Positions 5,625 through 6,540 of a stretch of 6,540 nt of DNA are shown piece by piece; position 1 is the stretch's first letter, and every line of letters begins with the position of its first letter. The stretch covers positions 1 to 6,540 of the forward strand of contig JACCWU010000209.1 in assembly GCA_013697465.1 (NCBI GenBank), read 5' to 3'. The position numbers and the translations under genes were made by a program. Origin of the DNA: Actinomycetota bacterium. GTDB taxonomy: Bacteria; Actinomycetota; Thermoleophilia; Gaiellales; Gaiellaceae. The notes beneath the pieces were generated by a model. The model was not told the DNA's origin. It ran no database searches and saw only the letters and a program-made list of their open reading frames with translations.

Positions 5625-6350
5625 TCAGCGCAGCGATTCGGCCAGCTCGAGCGCCCGCGCTCTCGTGAAGTCGCCCTCGAGCCGGAGCGCGATGCCGTCG
5701 TCCTCCCACACGAGGACGTTTCGCGCCAGCCAGGCGCTTTCCTTGACGGGGTTGCCCAGCTCGTCCAGCAGGATCACGAAGTGCGGCTCGCCGCTCAGGA
5801 ACACGCCCGGCTCGCCGTCGACGGACAGGATCTCGACTCGCGTTCCCGGGCCGGCGAGCTTCTTGGAGACGAAGTTCTCGTCGAGCGAGAGCAGCGCAGT
5901 CTGACCGACGAGGAGGCGTGCGCTCGTCGGCGTGCCGTACAGGAACCACACGGTGCCCCTCGGGCCGAGGTAAACGCGGTCGGGAGCGTCATCGAGCTCG
6001 CGGAGATCGAATCCGGCTCGCGTGCGGGCGGCTTCCAGGGTCACGGTCTCGCCGAGGTCGAGGCCGAGCCCGATGGGCTCCGGAGCGATCTCGGGGAGCT
6101 CGTCGACGACCTCGATTCGCTCGCCGCCGATGTGCAGCACGCGGAAGAGCGCCGAGCGCGCGTCCGGGACGGCCAGCGTGGCCGCGAGCGCTGCGAGCAA
6201 GATGAGCGCGACCGCGAGAGCCCACTTGCGACGCGGGACGTACCGTCTCGGGCGCTCGAGCCGGGCGAGGACCGTCGGCGCGACGTCCTGGAAGCCCGGG
6301 ACGTCGAGATCGCGGCCGAGGGCGACGAGTGCGCGCTCGAGGTCGGTCAC
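5625..6350 (-). CDS. Single-pass membrane protein coupled to a sigma factor gene, putative anti-sigma factor
   Basis: The 241-residue product has a short basic cytoplasmic N-terminus (about 1-41, LERALVALGRDLDVPGFQDV then a PRRYVPRRK run), one transmembrane helix (about 43-62) and an extracytoplasmic domain (about 63-241). The C-terminal stretch VLVWEDDGIALRLEG followed by LELAESLR resembles DUF4367-like extracytoplasmic domains; that is recall of a pattern, not a search result. The GTG start overlaps the upstream sigma factor stop by 4 bp (GTGA), indicating translational coupling and a functional pair. Membrane proteins in this position are usually regulators of their sigma factor, so anti-sigma function is inferred. 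The canonical zinc anti-sigma motif HxxxCxxC is absent; there are no cysteines at all. The target signal and regulon are unknown. Confidence 0.7.
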   Translation of the reverse strand: MTDLERALVALGRDLDVPGFQDVAPTVLARLERPRRYVPRRKWALAVALILLAALAATLAVPDARSALFRVLHIGGERIEVVDELPEIAPEPIGLGLDLGETVTLEAARTRAGFDLRELDDAPDRVYLGPRGTVWFLYGTPTSARLLVGQTALLSLDENFVSKKLAGPGTRVEILSVDGEPGVFLSGEPHFVILLDELGNPVKESAWLARNVLVWEDDGIALRLEGDFTRARALELAESLR

Positions 6351-6540
6351 CGCTCGACCTCCTCTCGAAGACGAGCGAGCGCTCGGGCGGTTCGCGACTT
6401 GACCGTCCCTTTGCGCACGCCGAGCGTGGCCGCGGTTTCGTCCTCCGAGAGCTCGAGGAAGTATCGGCAGGTAAGAACGTCCTGGTCGCGCTCCTCGAGA
6501 CGCCCGACCGCGCGGAGCAGCTCCTCGCGCTGCTCGCGCG
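6347..6540 (-). CDS. ECF-type RNA polymerase sigma factor, C-terminal fragment
   Basis: Only the last 63 codons lie in the window; the gene is cut by the right edge, with its first full codon at 6536-6538. The peptide begins REQREELLRAVGRLEERDQD and continues with LTCRYFLELSEDETAATLGV, then RKGTVKSRTARALARLREE, and ends VER. This is sigma-70 region 4: a helix before a helix-turn-helix that contacts the -35 promoter element, with the characteristic GTVKSR in the recognition helix. Reading directs RNA polymerase to a regulon not identifiable here. The TGA stop overlaps the GTG of the following membrane protein gene, so both are probably made from one message. Assignment to the extracytoplasmic-function group rests on region 4 sequence and the paired membrane gene; regions 1-3 are not visible. 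Confidence 0.88.
   Translation of the reverse strand, partial: REQREELLRAVGRLEERDQDVLTCRYFLELSEDETAATLGVRKGTVKSRTARALARLREEVER

Noticed and set aside
4768..5904. Long plus-strand open frame of 378 residues
   Set aside because: It is very Ser/Arg/Ala-rich and antisense to scpB, scpA and the membrane regulator, all of which have clear family motifs.

Overview
This is a GC-rich chromosomal window with ordinary housekeeping genes. It most likely comes from an actinobacterium, perhaps a deep-branching lineage such as Thermoleophilia, but that placement is inference. The grounds are the GC-rich codon use, frequent GTG starts, three starts preceded at 7-8 nt by an actinobacterial-type TANNNT -10 box with no Shine-Dalgarno, and the sigma factor plus single-TM partner arrangement. 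No mobile element, CRISPR array, tRNA or rRNA was recognised.

Layout, left to right: a short non-coding left edge with a strong hairpin (1-42); aroF, a core-only DAHP synthase (minus, 115-960); a 157-bp divergent control region with several inverted repeats; trpS (plus, 1118-2101); an RluB/RsuA-type pseudouridine synthase (minus, 2091-2795) overlapping trpS tail to tail by 11 bp; an M29 aminopeptidase (plus, 2828-4030) divergent from rluB by 32 bp; a 188-bp convergent intergenic region holding a nested inverted repeat; scpB and scpA (minus, 4219-4821 and 4800-5573, overlapping by 22 bp); a single-TM putative sigma regulator (minus, 5625-6350); and the C-terminal end of an ECF-type sigma factor (minus, 6347-6540, cut by the window edge).

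The minus-strand genes read sigma, membrane regulator, scpA, scpB, rluB, aroF. The scpA-scpB-rluB run is common in Gram-positive and related bacteria and links chromosome condensation, ribosome maturation and, here, entry to the shikimate pathway. Two plus-strand genes, the M29 peptidase and trpS, sit inside this run. trpS (uses tryptophan) and aroF (commits carbon to aromatic amino acids) share one divergent control region, so they could be coordinated, though the sequence does not prove it. The sigma/regulator pair is translationally coupled (GTGA overlap). scpA appears to have its own promoter just downstream of the regulator.

No clearly new multi-gene system is visible. The points most worth a second look are the trpS leader, where one segment can pair either with an upstream arm or with the ribosome-binding site; the nested hairpin at 4053-4149; the TrpRS signature loop lacking both lysines of KMSKS; the repeated leaderless-promoter pattern; and a DAHP synthase without a regulatory domain.
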